A stretch of DNA of 64,000 bases. Source: Bog-473 sp963781955. GTDB lineage: Bacteria > Actinomycetota > Acidimicrobiia > Acidimicrobiales > RAAP-2. How positions within the stretch are numbered: the first letter of the stretch is position 1; each line of letters starts with the position of its first letter. Of this stretch, positions 8,833 through 16,908 are shown in pieces. The notes beneath the pieces are model-generated. The model was not told where the DNA came from. It ran no database searches and was given only the letters and a program-made list of their open reading frames with translations. The stretch lies in the NCBI GenBank assembly GCA_963781955.1, contig CAWAHU010000001.1:1798001-1862000 (forward strand). The letters run 5' to 3'. The position numbers were made by a program, and so were the translations under genes.

Positions 8833-8873
8833 CCAGTCGTCGACCACCTCGCGGGGAAGTGACCGGCGACTGG
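8833..8873 (-). promoter_or_regulatory. Long stem-loop between rpsO and pnp
   Basis: On the minus strand CCAGTCG (8873-8867) pairs with CGACTGG (8839-8833). After one mismatch a further seven pairs, including two G-U, extend the stem, leaving an 11-nt loop. It has no U-tract, so it is unlikely to be a simple terminator. It sits 40 nt before the pnp ATG. In E. coli a comparable hairpin is cut by RNase III and mediates PNPase autocontrol; equivalence here is inferred from position and shape only. Confidence 0.55.
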
Positions 8874-8914
8874 CAGCCAGGAGGCTGAAGACGCCCGGTT
8901 CTGTGGTGCTCCCG

Positions 8915-9172
8915 CTACCTTCTGATGCCGAGACGGCTGATGATGGAGCGGTAGCGCTCGACGTCGTTCTTACGGACATAGTCGAGCAGCCGACGGCGCT
9001 GGCCGATGAGCTTCATCAGGCCTCGCCGAGTGTGGTGGTCCCCTTTGTGCTCCTTCAAGTGCTCCGTCAGATGGTTGATCCGTCCGGACAACAGCGCGAT
9101 CTGCACCTCCGGAGAGCCGGTGTCACTGTCGTGAAGCCGGTACTCGGCGATGGTGGCCTGCGTGTCGGGCAT
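8915..9172 (-). CDS. rpsO: 30S ribosomal protein S15
   Basis: An 85-residue primary 16S rRNA-binding protein of the small subunit. It has the S15 pattern: TGSPEVQIALLSGRINHLTEHLK, then HHTRRGLMKLIGQRRRLLDY and a closing SRLGIRR. The length is close to the usual 89. It is preceded by its own leader (hairpin and TACCAT box) and followed by pnp after 121 nt containing a stem-loop, the classic rpsO-pnp arrangement. Confidence 0.97.
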   Translation of the reverse strand: MPDTQATIAEYRLHDSDTGSPEVQIALLSGRINHLTEHLKEHKGDHHTRRGLMKLIGQRRRLLDYVRKNDVERYRSIISRLGIRR

Positions 9173-9205
9173 GAAGAAAGAACCTCGGAAAGCTTGTAGG
9201 AACGC

Positions 9206-9238
9206 GCCGGGAACCTTCCCCGGCCGCGTCCCATGGTA
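9206..9238 (-). promoter_or_regulatory. rpsO promoter -10 box and leader hairpin
   Basis: TACCAT (9238-9233, minus strand) fits TAnnnT and would start an approximately 55-nt leader. The leader holds a hairpin with a perfect 6-bp stem, GCCGGG/CCCGGC (9224-9219 with 9211-9206), and a 7-nt loop. S15 represses its own mRNA in several bacteria through leader structures; a similar role here is only a suggestion. The rest of the 239-nt spacer (9173-9411) is GC-rich with short GCCGTG-type repeats and no gene that I can see. Confidence 0.4.
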
Positions 9239-9411
9239 GCAGCCGGCCGGTGACCAGCGGCGGCCAGGGCCATCAGGGCCGCCCGGTGACCCCGCCCCCT
9301 GGTCCCCCCCGTAGCCCCGCCGCGGCCCCGCCGTGACCCTGCCGTGGCCCTGCCGTCACCCGGGCCCGTGGCACTGCCCCGGACCACGGCGCACAGCCCG
9401 TGGCCAGGTCC

Positions 9412-10332
9412 TCACGGCTGCTCGGCCCCGGCCAGGACCCGCTCGGTGGCAGCCACGTCGGCTCGCATCTGGACGACCAGGGCCTCGATGGACTCGAAGC
9501 GTCTCTCGGTGCGCAGGTGGTGGGCGAACGACACCCGGGCCGCCTCGCCGTAGAGATCCCCGTCGAAGTGCAGGAGGTAGGCCTCGACCAGCACCGGGGC
9601 GGCGCCCGGCTCGTAGAAGGTGGGCCGGCGCCCCACCGAGATCGCTGCCTGGTACACCGCCCCGTCGGCCCGGACGAAGTGGCCGGCGTACACCCCGTCT
9701 GCGGGCAGCAGGATGTCGTCGGGGACGGCCACGTTGGCCGTGGGGAACCCGAGCTCGGGCCCCCCCCGACCGTCCCCGTGCACCACCGGGCCGCGCACCT
9801 CGTGTGGCCGGCCCAGGAGTCGGGCCGCCTCCTCCACCTCGCCCCGGCCCACCAGCGAGCGAATGCGGGTGGACGAGACCGGCTCGGTGCCGTCCCCGGT
9901 GAGCCCGACCCCGAGCACGTCGAACCCATGCTCGGCCCCCATCCGCCGCAGCAGCTCCACGTTGCCGCGGCGAGCCCGGCCGAAGTGGAAGTCCTCGCCC
10001 ACCACGACCAACCGGGCGGACAGCTCGTCGACGAGGATCTCCTTGACGAAGTCCTCGGCGGACTCCTTGGCACGCACCTCGTCGAAGTGCACCACCAGCG
10101 TGCGGTCGACCCCCGCCTGGGCCAGGAGCTCCTCCTTCTGGGCCAGGTCGGTCAGCTGCTTCGGGGCCGACTCGGGCCGCACCACCGCGGCGGGATGCCG
10201 GTCGAAGGTGACCACGACGGTCGACAGCCCGGCCTCCCTGGCCCGCTGCGACAGGTCGCGCAGCAGCGCCCGGTGCCCGAGATGGACCCCGTCGTAGGCC
10301 CCGATCGTGACCGCCGCACCCGTTCCCGGCAT
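9412..10332 (-). CDS. ribF: Bifunctional riboflavin kinase / FAD synthetase
   Basis: Makes FMN and FAD from riboflavin. The N-terminal nucleotidyltransferase domain begins with VTIGAYDGVHLGH and includes VVGEDFHFG and the STRIRSLV segment. The C-terminal flavokinase domain includes ELGFPTANV, PADGVYAG and RRFESIEAL. The ATG at 10332 gives 306 residues. A GTG at 10401 forming a GTGA overlap with the truB stop would add 23 residues and is also plausible, because homologues usually have 10-15 residues before the first strand. The gene follows infB-rbfA-truB, a common order. Confidence 0.95.
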   Translation of the reverse strand: MPGTGAAVTIGAYDGVHLGHRALLRDLSQRAREAGLSTVVVTFDRHPAAVVRPESAPKQLTDLAQKEELLAQAGVDRTLVVHFDEVRAKESAEDFVKEILVDELSARLVVVGEDFHFGRARRGNVELLRRMGAEHGFDVLGVGLTGDGTEPVSSTRIRSLVGRGEVEEAARLLGRPHEVRGPVVHGDGRGGPELGFPTANVAVPDDILLPADGVYAGHFVRADGAVYQAAISVGRRPTFYEPGAAPVLVEAYLLHFDGDLYGEAARVSFAHHLRTERRFESIEALVVQMRADVAATERVLAGAEQP

Positions 10333-10397
10333 CGCGACCGAGGGTAGTCGGACACTCGTCGGCCGCCCGTCACCCGGTGGCCGCTCACCCGGCGGGG

Positions 10398-11285
10398 TCA
10401 CCCGCCGGCCAGCACCACGGCGGGCTTGATGCGGTCGGTGTCGGTCGCCTCGTAGACCGCGAGCAGCGCACCCTCCTCGTCGAGCAGGGCCCAGGGCCCT
10501 TCGCCCCCGGCGCCCATCGGCACGCGGTCGAGCGGCAGACCGGTGCGGACGGAGTCCACGGTGTCCGGCGCCACGGTGACAGCGTCGAGGTGTCGCAGCG
10601 CCTGCGCCGGCGTGAGGACGTCGGCCGGCCCGAGCTCCTCGAGCCGCCGCATCTCGGCGCCGCCGAACGGCCCGATGCAGGTGCGCCGCAGGTCGGCCAC
10701 ATGGGCCCCGCCGCCCAGGGCTCGGCCCAGGTCCTGGGCCAGCACCCGCACGTAGGTGCCCGACGAGCACTCGATCACGGCCCGGTAGACACCGGGGCGC
10801 GTCGGATCGGGCACGACGTCGAACCGCATCACCGTCACCATCCGGGCGGCACGCTCCACCTCGATTCCCTGGCGCGCCAGCTCGTGGAGCCGGCGGCCGC
10901 CCACCTTCACCGCGGAGACCATGGGGGGCACCTGCTCGATCTCGCCGGTGAGCCCGGCGGCCGCCTGGTGCACCATGGCAGGGGTCACGTGCGCCATGTC
11001 GTAGGTGGCGACCAGCGCACCCGAGGCGTCGAGGGTCGACGTGGCGCTCCCCAGCACGATGTCGGTCGTGTAGGTCTTCGGCAACGGTGTGAGGTAGCGC
11101 AGGAGCCGGGTGGCCCGGCCCAGACCGACGAGCAGCACCCCGGTGGCATCGGGGTCGAGCGTCCCCGCGTGGCCGACACGCCGCTGGCCGAAGATCCGGC
11201 GGCACCGGGCCACCACGTCGTGCGACGTCCAGCCGGCCTCCTTGTCGACCACGACCAGGCCGTTCACGCCTTGTTGGGCCACCAC
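10398..11285 (-). CDS. truB: tRNA pseudouridine(55) synthase
   Basis: Makes pseudouridine 55 in the T-loop of tRNAs. The 295 residues open with GLVVVDKEAGWTSHDVV. The catalytic aspartate lies in the GHAGTLDPDATGVL motif near residue 44. RRYLTPL-type and GTYVRVLAQDLG motifs follow, and a PUA-like C-terminus ends the protein. It starts 6 nt after the rbfA stop, so it is co-transcribed and probably translationally coupled. Confidence 0.96.
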   Translation of the reverse strand: MVAQQGVNGLVVVDKEAGWTSHDVVARCRRIFGQRRVGHAGTLDPDATGVLLVGLGRATRLLRYLTPLPKTYTTDIVLGSATSTLDASGALVATYDMAHVTPAMVHQAAAGLTGEIEQVPPMVSAVKVGGRRLHELARQGIEVERAARMVTVMRFDVVPDPTRPGVYRAVIECSSGTYVRVLAQDLGRALGGGAHVADLRRTCIGPFGGAEMRRLEELGPADVLTPAQALRHLDAVTVAPDTVDSVRTGLPLDRVPMGAGGEGPWALLDEEGALLAVYEATDTDRIKPAVVLAGG

Positions 11286-11291
11286 GGTCCG

Positions 11292-11666
11292 TCAGCCCTC
11301 CTCGGACGGGGGCTCCCCCTCGTGGACCTCGTGCAGCCCGCGCAGCAGCTCCTCGACCCTCGAGCCGGCGGCCACGGCCGGGTCCGCCTTGAAGCTCAGG
11401 CGGGGCGTCCGCTTGATCGTCATCTGGTCCCCCACGGTGCGCTGGAGGTGGCGCCGGCGATCCTCGAGCACCTCCGCCGTCTCGTCGTCGAGGGAGGCCA
11501 GGTAGACGACTGCGGTCCGCATGTCGGGCGCCACCTCCACCGAGGTCACCGTCACCATGGGCAGCTCGTCGGCGTCGGCCAGCCGCTCGAGCTCCTCGGC
11601 CAGCACCTGGCGCAGCACCTGGTTGACCCGCAACGCGCGTGGGTAGGTCGCCGTGCGCCGTTTCAC
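11292..11666 (-). CDS. rbfA: Ribosome-binding factor A
   Basis: A 124-residue KH-fold protein needed for late 30S maturation and cold adaptation. Family features are the N-terminal RVNQVLRQVLAEELERL helix, VTVTSVEVAPDMRTAVVYL, and TIKRTPRLSFKAD near the C-terminus. It lies between infB and truB, as in most actinobacteria. A small hairpin (11716-11736) separates it from infB. Confidence 0.96.
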   Translation of the reverse strand: MKRRTATYPRALRVNQVLRQVLAEELERLADADELPMVTVTSVEVAPDMRTAVVYLASLDDETAEVLEDRRRHLQRTVGDQMTIKRTPRLSFKADPAVAAGSRVEELLRGLHEVHEGEPPSEEG

Positions 11667-11715
11667 AGCCTCAGCTCCTCAGCTCGTGATGTCGGGGTCG
11701 GTGTTCGGGTCCGCC

Positions 11716-11736
11716 GCCCGGGCGAGGAGCCCGGGC
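11716..11736 (-). promoter_or_regulatory. Intercistronic hairpin between infB and rbfA
   Basis: A perfect 7-bp stem GCCCGGG/CCCGGGC with a 7-nt loop lies 4 nt after the infB stop. There is no run of T after it, so it would act as an RNA-processing or pausing structure rather than a canonical terminator. This is seen in sequence; the function is inferred. Confidence 0.4.
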
Positions 11737-11740
11737 CCGC

Positions 11741-14644
11741 TCAGGTCCGGGCGATCTCGCGCTCCTCGTACGTCTCGATCACGTCGCCATCCTTGAGGTC
11801 CTGGAAGTCCGACAGCCCGATGCCGCACTCGAAGCCGGCCGCCACCTCGCGCGCGTCGTCCTTGAACCGGCGCAGCGAGTTGATGGCACCCTTCCAGATC
11901 ACGGTGCCCTCGCGCAGGAAGCGAACCTTCGAGCCACGGGTGATCTTGCCGTCCCGCACGTAGCAGCCGGCGATGGCGCCCACGCGCGGCACCCGGAAGA
12001 CCTCGCGCACCTCCGCCTCGCCGGTGACCACCTCCTCGAAGACCGGGGAGAGCAGCCCGACCATTGCGGCCTCGAGGTCCTCGAGCAGCTTGTAGATGAT
12101 CTCGTAGGTGCGGATCTCCACGTCGGTGGCCTCGGCCAACTCGCGGGACCGCTTGTCGGGCCGCACGTTGAACCCGATGATCGTGGCGTTCGAAGCGGAG
12201 GCGAGCTGCACGTCGTTCTCGGTGATCCCGCCGATGCCGCGCAGCACGAAGCTGAGCTTCACGTCGTCACGCTCGAGCCGCTTGAGCGACTCGGTCACAG
12301 CCTCGAGCGAGCCCTGCATGTCCGCCTTCAACACGATGTTCAGCGTGGCGGTCTCGCCGCGCGAGATCTGCTCGAAGAGGTCCTCGAGCCTGGCCCCGGC
12401 CGCCGCCGTCACCGGCTTGTGGCCCGACAGCCGCACGCGCTGGGCCCGGGCCTCGCCCAGGGTGCGCGCCCGCGCCAGGTCGGCGGCCGCCCGCATCTCG
12501 TCACCGGCATGGGGCGGCTCGGAGAACCCGAGCACCTGCACCGGCGTCGACGGCAGCGCCTCTTTGATGTGGTCGCCGTGGTCGTCGACGAGCGCCTTGA
12601 CCTTGCCCCACGCAGCACCCGCCACGACCGGGTCACCCACGCGCAGGGTGCCCTGCTCCACGATCACCGTGGCCACCGGGCCCCGCCCGGCCTCCAGGTT
12701 GGCCTCGAGCACCACGCCGCGCGCCCGGCCCTCGACGCGGGCCGTGAGCTCCTCGACCTCCGCCACGAGCACGATCTGCTCGAGGAGCTCCTCGACGCCG
12801 GTCCCCTGGAGGGCCGAGACCTCGACCGTGATGGTGTCGCCGCCCCAGGCCTCGGGCACCAGCTCCCGTTCGGAGAGCTGCTGGAGCACTCGCTGTGAGT
12901 CGGCGTCGGGCCGGTCCATCTTGTTGACGGCGACGATGATCGGCACCTCGGCCGCCTTGGCGTGCTCGATGGCCTCGACCGTCTGGGGCATCACGCCGTC
13001 GTCCGCCGCGACCACCAAGATGACGATGTCAGTGACCTGCGCGCCGCGCGCCCGCATGGCGGTGAAGGCGGCGTGGCCCGGCGTGTCGATGAAGGTGATC
13101 GGGTGGCCCTGCCATTCCACCTGGTAGGCGCCGATGTGCTGGGTGATACCGCCCGCCTCGCCCGCCACCACGTTGGAAGACCTGATGCGATCGAGCAGCA
13201 GCGTCTTGCCATGGTCGACGTGGCCCATGACGGTGACGACCGGCGGCCGGGGGCGCTGGTCGGCCTCCTCCTCCTCGTCGTCCTCCTCGAAGTAGCGGGC
13301 GAGCAGCTCCGCCTCTTGCTCCTCTCCGGGGTCGACCAGGCGCACGTCCGCGCCGATCTCGGCCGCGAAGAGCTCGATCATGTCGTCACTCAGCGACTGG
13401 GTGGCCATGACCATCTCCCCTTGCAGGAGGAGGAACCGCACGATGTCGCCGGCGCTGCGGTTGAACTTGGGCCCGAGGTCGCGGGCGGTCGAGCCACGCT
13501 CGATGATGATCTCCCCCTCGGGCACCGGGGCCGTCGAGGGCTGGTAGGTGGTGAGCTGGGTCGGCTCGAGCTCTTCGAGGTTCCGCCGGCGCCGGCGGGC
13601 GCGGCGCTGCGGGGGTCGCCGTCCCGGCATGCCCCCCCGGCCGCCCGGGGGTGGCGCACCGCCCGGCGCGCCGCCAGGACGGCCGCCGAAGCCGCCGCCC
13701 GAGGGGCGGCCGCCGTAGCCTCCGCCTGCGCCGCCACCACCACCGAAGCCCCCGGGCCGGCTGCCACCACCGCCACCGGGCGGCCGACCGCCGGTGCGCT
13801 GCGGGTAGGAGCCACCGCCGGCGCCGGGCCGCTGGCCCGACGGGGCCGCGTTGGGCCGGCGCCCACCCATGCCGGGCGGGGGCGGGATCGGGCGTCCGCT
13901 CGGGCCGAGCGGTGGGCGCGCCGGCGGGGGCGGCACGGGCTTGCCCGAGGGGCTGAGCGGCGGCCGCGCCGCCGGGCGGCGGCTGGCTGGTGCGGGGGGC
14001 GCCCCGGTGCCGGGCGACTGGGCCGCGGGCGACTGGGCCGCGGGCGACTGGGCCGCGGGCGACTGGGCCGCGGGCGACTGGGCCGCGGGCGACTGAGTGG
14101 GTGAGGTTTGCGTCGCCGGGACGTGCGCCGCTGGTGATTGGGCCGCGGGCGACGGTGCCGCCGGCGACTGGGCTGGCGGGGTGGGCGGCGGAGCGGTGGG
14201 CCGGCTGGTCACGAGGCGCGACGACCGCGGTGCGCCGTCGGGTCCGGTCCCGGGGGCGCCCACCGGCGGGCGGGCCGGGGCTCGCGTGGTCGGGGCCGCT
14301 GCGGCGGCCGCCGAGCTCGAGACGGCAACCGTCTTCCTGGCCCCGGCTGCGGGTGCGGTCGCGGCGCCACCCGTTCCGGGCCTCTCCTCGGTGACCGGGG
14401 CGGCGGTATCTGCCGCCTTGGTGCTCTTGGCCGCCTTCTTGGCCGCGGCGGGCTCCTCGGGCTGCACCGGGCGTCGCAGCCCCTCGGCGTCCGCCTTGCG
14501 CCGGACGCGGTCAGCCTGCGCCTCCTCGATCGAGGACGAGTGGCTCTTGACCCCGATACCCAGGGAAAGGGCGAGCTCCAGCCCCTCCTTGTTGGTGAGG
14601 CCTAGCTCCTTGGCCAGCTCATAGACGCGGATTTTCTTTGGCAA
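11741..14644 (-). CDS. infB: Translation initiation factor IF-2
   Basis: A GTPase that recruits initiator tRNA to the 30S subunit. The 967 residues comprise the conserved N-terminal IF2N module (KKIRVYELAKELGLTNKE), a long disordered Ala/Pro/Gly/Gln region (about residues 60-350) with five AAQSP repeats and glycine-rich stretches, and the core. The core has G-domain motifs GHVDHGKT, DTPGH and NKMD, then domains II-IV ending in GLSDFQDLKDGDVIETYE. It follows ylxR by 52 nt in the rimP-nusA-ylxR-infB-rbfA operon. The disordered region is longer than in many homologues and is built from minisatellite DNA. Confidence 0.98.
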   Translation of the reverse strand: MPKKIRVYELAKELGLTNKEGLELALSLGIGVKSHSSSIEEAQADRVRRKADAEGLRRPVQPEEPAAAKKAAKSTKAADTAAPVTEERPGTGGAATAPAAGARKTVAVSSSAAAAAAPTTRAPARPPVGAPGTGPDGAPRSSRLVTSRPTAPPPTPPAQSPAAPSPAAQSPAAHVPATQTSPTQSPAAQSPAAQSPAAQSPAAQSPAAQSPGTGAPPAPASRRPAARPPLSPSGKPVPPPPARPPLGPSGRPIPPPPGMGGRRPNAAPSGQRPGAGGGSYPQRTGGRPPGGGGGSRPGGFGGGGGAGGGYGGRPSGGGFGGRPGGAPGGAPPPGGRGGMPGRRPPQRRARRRRRNLEELEPTQLTTYQPSTAPVPEGEIIIERGSTARDLGPKFNRSAGDIVRFLLLQGEMVMATQSLSDDMIELFAAEIGADVRLVDPGEEQEAELLARYFEEDDEEEEADQRPRPPVVTVMGHVDHGKTLLLDRIRSSNVVAGEAGGITQHIGAYQVEWQGHPITFIDTPGHAAFTAMRARGAQVTDIVILVVAADDGVMPQTVEAIEHAKAAEVPIIVAVNKMDRPDADSQRVLQQLSERELVPEAWGGDTITVEVSALQGTGVEELLEQIVLVAEVEELTARVEGRARGVVLEANLEAGRGPVATVIVEQGTLRVGDPVVAGAAWGKVKALVDDHGDHIKEALPSTPVQVLGFSEPPHAGDEMRAAADLARARTLGEARAQRVRLSGHKPVTAAAGARLEDLFEQISRGETATLNIVLKADMQGSLEAVTESLKRLERDDVKLSFVLRGIGGITENDVQLASASNATIIGFNVRPDKRSRELAEATDVEIRTYEIIYKLLEDLEAAMVGLLSPVFEEVVTGEAEVREVFRVPRVGAIAGCYVRDGKITRGSKVRFLREGTVIWKGAINSLRRFKDDAREVAAGFECGIGLSDFQDLKDGDVIETYEEREIART
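14012..14101. repeat. 15-bp minisatellite in infB
   Basis: Five back-to-back exact copies of the 15-mer gggcgactgggccgc (14012-14086) plus a partial sixth keep the reading frame and encode the AAQSP repeat of IF-2. Degenerate copies continue to about 14170. Confidence 0.9.
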
Positions 14645-14696
14645 GTGGTTCTCTTCGTCCTTCGTTCGTTGCGGGGCCTGGCCTCATCCCAGCCCC

Positions 14697-14978
14697 CTAT
14701 CCTCGCACATCGGATGCGTCCGGCCCCCACGCTTCGACAGTTTCCGCACGGAATCGCTCGACCTCCTCACCGTCGAGCGATGCGGAGAAGGCCCGTTCGA
14801 AGCCGTGCCGGCGCACCGCAGCATCGAGGCAGCTCAGCGACCCCCGGCACAGCCAGGCCCCTCGCCCCGGGGCGAGGCGATCCGCCACCAGTGCCCCGCC
14901 CGGCAACCGGACGATCCGGATCAGCTGCTCGGCCGGCAGGGCTCTCCGGCAACCGACGCAGGTCCGTGTCGGCGCTAT
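14697..14978 (-). CDS. ylxR: YlxR/RnpM-family RNA-binding protein with apparent ATA start
   Basis: A 93-residue member of the YlxR family, a nucleic-acid-binding protein encoded between nusA and infB and reported to modulate RNase P in Bacillus. The family N-terminus PTRTCVGCRRALP and the following IRIVRLPGG, GRGAWLC segments are intact. No ATG, GTG or TTG precedes the conserved TRTCVGC motif in frame. The codon at the expected start is ATA (14978-14976), which overlaps the nusA TAG and has GAGGAGG 7 nt upstream. A TTG at 14906 would delete the zinc-knuckle-like signature. Either ATA is used or the base is wrong in the assembly. Confidence 0.8.
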   Translation of the reverse strand: MAPTRTCVGCRRALPAEQLIRIVRLPGGALVADRLAPGRGAWLCRGSLSCLDAAVRRHGFERAFSASLDGEEVERFRAETVEAWGPDASDVRG

Positions 14979-16318
14979 GCCTCGGCCTCCTCGGTCTGCT
15001 CCACCCCACCGGGTGTCTCCGCGGGAGCCTCGGGGGCGGGTGAGGCGTCGGCAATCGGGGCCTCCTCGCGCGCAGCTTCGGCAACCGGCGCCTCCGCGGG
15101 CGCAGCCTGTGCAGACGGGGCCTGTGCAGACGGGGCCTGTGCAGACGGGGCCTGTGCAGACGGGGCCTCTTCAGCGGGGGCCTCTCCAGACGGGACCGCG
15201 GCGGCGTCCTCCACCTGGTGCGACCACTCCTCGGCCGACATGGCCTCGCCGCCTTCGGCCGGCTTCCACACCAGCTCGCCGCGCTCGTCCTCGACCCACT
15301 CGCCCTCGGCCCACTCCTGGTCGCCGTAGCCGGCCTCCTCTTCGGCCAGCTGGGTCTCGCTCTTGATGTCGATGCGCCATCCGGTCAGACGGGCGGCGAG
15401 GCGTGCGTTCTGCCCCTCCTTGCCGATGGCCAGCGAGAGCTGGAAGTCGCTGACCACGACCGTGGCCGTCCCCGTCTCCTCGTCGAGGCGCACCTCGCGC
15501 ACGCGGGCAGGCGCCAGCGCGTTCTGGATCAGCTCGACGGGGTCGTCGGAGAACGGCACCACGTCGACGCGCTCGCCGCGCAGCTCGTTGGTCACCATGC
15601 GCACGCGCGAGCCCCGGGCACCCACGCAGGCGCCGACCGGGTCCACGTTGGGGTCGTTCGACCAGACGGCGATCTTGGTGCGGTGGCCCGGCTCGCGCGC
15701 CGCCGCCTTGATCTCGACCACGCCCGAGCCGATCTCGGGCACCTCGAGCTCGAAGAGCCGCTTGATCAGCCCCGGATGCGTGCGGCTGACCACGATCTGG
15801 GGGCCCTTGGTCGTCTTGCGCACCTCGACGATGTAGGCCTTCAGGCGGGCGCCATGCTCGTAGCGCTCGTAGGAGACCTGCTCCGCCTGGGGCAGCAGCG
15901 CCTCCACCTTCCCCAGGTCGAGCAGGGTGTAGCGGTTGTCGGTCTGCTGGACGATCCCCGTGACGATGTCGCCCTCCCGGCCGGCGTACTCCTCGTACTT
16001 CATGTCCCGCTCGACCTCGCGGATCCTCTGGAGGATCACCTGCTTGGCCGTCTGCGCGGCAATGCGGCCGAAGTCGTCGGGCGTGTCGTCCCACTCCCGG
16101 ACTACCTCGCCCTCCTCGTTGAGCTCTTGTCCGTAGACCCGGATCTCACCCGAGTCGGGGTCGATGGTGACCACGGCCTCCTCGGCCGCGTCGGGGCGCC
16201 GCTTGTAAGCGGCCACGAGCGTGTTGGCGAGCGCGTCGAGCAGGGTGTCGACCGAGATCCCCTTGTCGCGGGCGATCTGGCCCAGCGCGTCGAGGAACTC
16301 GAAGTTGGTCTTGCTCAT
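14975..16318 (-). CDS. nusA: Transcription termination/antitermination factor NusA
   Basis: Binds RNA polymerase and nascent RNA. The 447 residues comprise the N-terminal polymerase-binding domain (EFLDALGQIARDKGIS), an S1 domain (GREGDIVTGIVQQ), and KH1/KH2 (VDPVGACVGARGSRVRMV; LAIGKEGQNARLAARLTGW). A disordered acidic/alanine-rich tail has four APSAQ repeats. The ATG at 16318 overlaps the rimP stop by 4 nt (ATGA). The gene continues into ylxR with overlapping stop and start codons. Confidence 0.97.
   Translation of the reverse strand: MSKTNFEFLDALGQIARDKGISVDTLLDALANTLVAAYKRRPDAAEEAVVTIDPDSGEIRVYGQELNEEGEVVREWDDTPDDFGRIAAQTAKQVILQRIREVERDMKYEEYAGREGDIVTGIVQQTDNRYTLLDLGKVEALLPQAEQVSYERYEHGARLKAYIVEVRKTTKGPQIVVSRTHPGLIKRLFELEVPEIGSGVVEIKAAAREPGHRTKIAVWSNDPNVDPVGACVGARGSRVRMVTNELRGERVDVVPFSDDPVELIQNALAPARVREVRLDEETGTATVVVSDFQLSLAIGKEGQNARLAARLTGWRIDIKSETQLAEEEAGYGDQEWAEGEWVEDERGELVWKPAEGGEAMSAEEWSHQVEDAAAVPSGEAPAEEAPSAQAPSAQAPSAQAPSAQAAPAEAPVAEAAREEAPIADASPAPEAPAETPGGVEQTEEAEA
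15106..15165. repeat. 15-bp minisatellite in nusA
   Basis: Four exact tandem copies of cctgtgcagacgggg encode the APSAQ repeats in the NusA tail. A fifth, diverged copy follows. The length change stays in frame. Confidence 0.9.
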
Positions 16319-16851
16319 GGCCGCGTCACCCTCTCTCTCGTCTCTTGCTTCGCCCCTGCCTTCCGACCGTCACCGCGGCGCGCGGTGCCGGTCTCAGACC
16401 CCCACTCGAATACGGTGCGGGCCCGCTCGATCCGCTCGTAGTCGACCCGGATCTCGCCTCCCGGGACCTCGGGCCCCGTCAGCGTGCAGCCACGTTCGTC
16501 GGCCGCGGTCAGCGTGCCGGTGATACGCCGCACGTCGGCCGTGCCGGCGTCGACCCGCACCGTCACCTTCTCCCCCACGGCCCGAGAGAAGTGCGCCGGG
16601 ATCCGTAGGCGGCGCTCGAGACCGGGGCTCGACAGCGAGAGCGTGTAGCGGCCCGGCATGGGGTCGATGACGTCGAGGGCCGCCGAAACGTCCCTCGTCG
16701 CATCACCCAGCTCGTCGAGGCCGACGCCGCCCTCCCGGTCGACGAAGACGGTCAGCTGCGTTCCCTGTACCTCCACGTCGACCAGGTCCAGCCCGCGCGC
16801 CTCGAGGACGGGTGACAGCGCATCCGCCAGATCCGTCGTCTCCCTGCGCAT
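16315..16851 (-). CDS. rimP: Ribosome maturation factor RimP
   Basis: A 178-residue 30S assembly factor. Recognisable features are GLDLVDVEVQGTQLTVFVDREGGVGLDEL in the N-terminal domain, the SSPGLERRL motif, and an SH3-like C-terminal domain. I start at ATG 16851, because AGGAGG ends 5 nt before it; the in-frame GTG two codons earlier lies inside that ribosome binding site. It is the first gene of the rimP-nusA-ylxR-infB-rbfA-truB-ribF operon and has a strong promoter and structured leader upstream. Confidence 0.94.
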   Translation of the reverse strand: MRRETTDLADALSPVLEARGLDLVDVEVQGTQLTVFVDREGGVGLDELGDATRDVSAALDVIDPMPGRYTLSLSSPGLERRLRIPAHFSRAVGEKVTVRVDAGTADVRRITGTLTAADERGCTLTGPEVPGGEIRVDYERIERARTVFEWGSETGTARRGDGRKAGAKQETRERVTRP

Positions 16852-16908
16852 CGCCACCTCCTCTCCGTCTCTCCGTCACCTGCTCCGAACCCGGCCCCCG
16901 CAAAGCGA

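Noticed and set aside
14697..14906. ylxR starting at the TTG at 14906
   Set aside because: This start deletes the invariant TRTCVGCRR motif and has no ribosome binding site, whereas the longer frame has a strong one before ATA.
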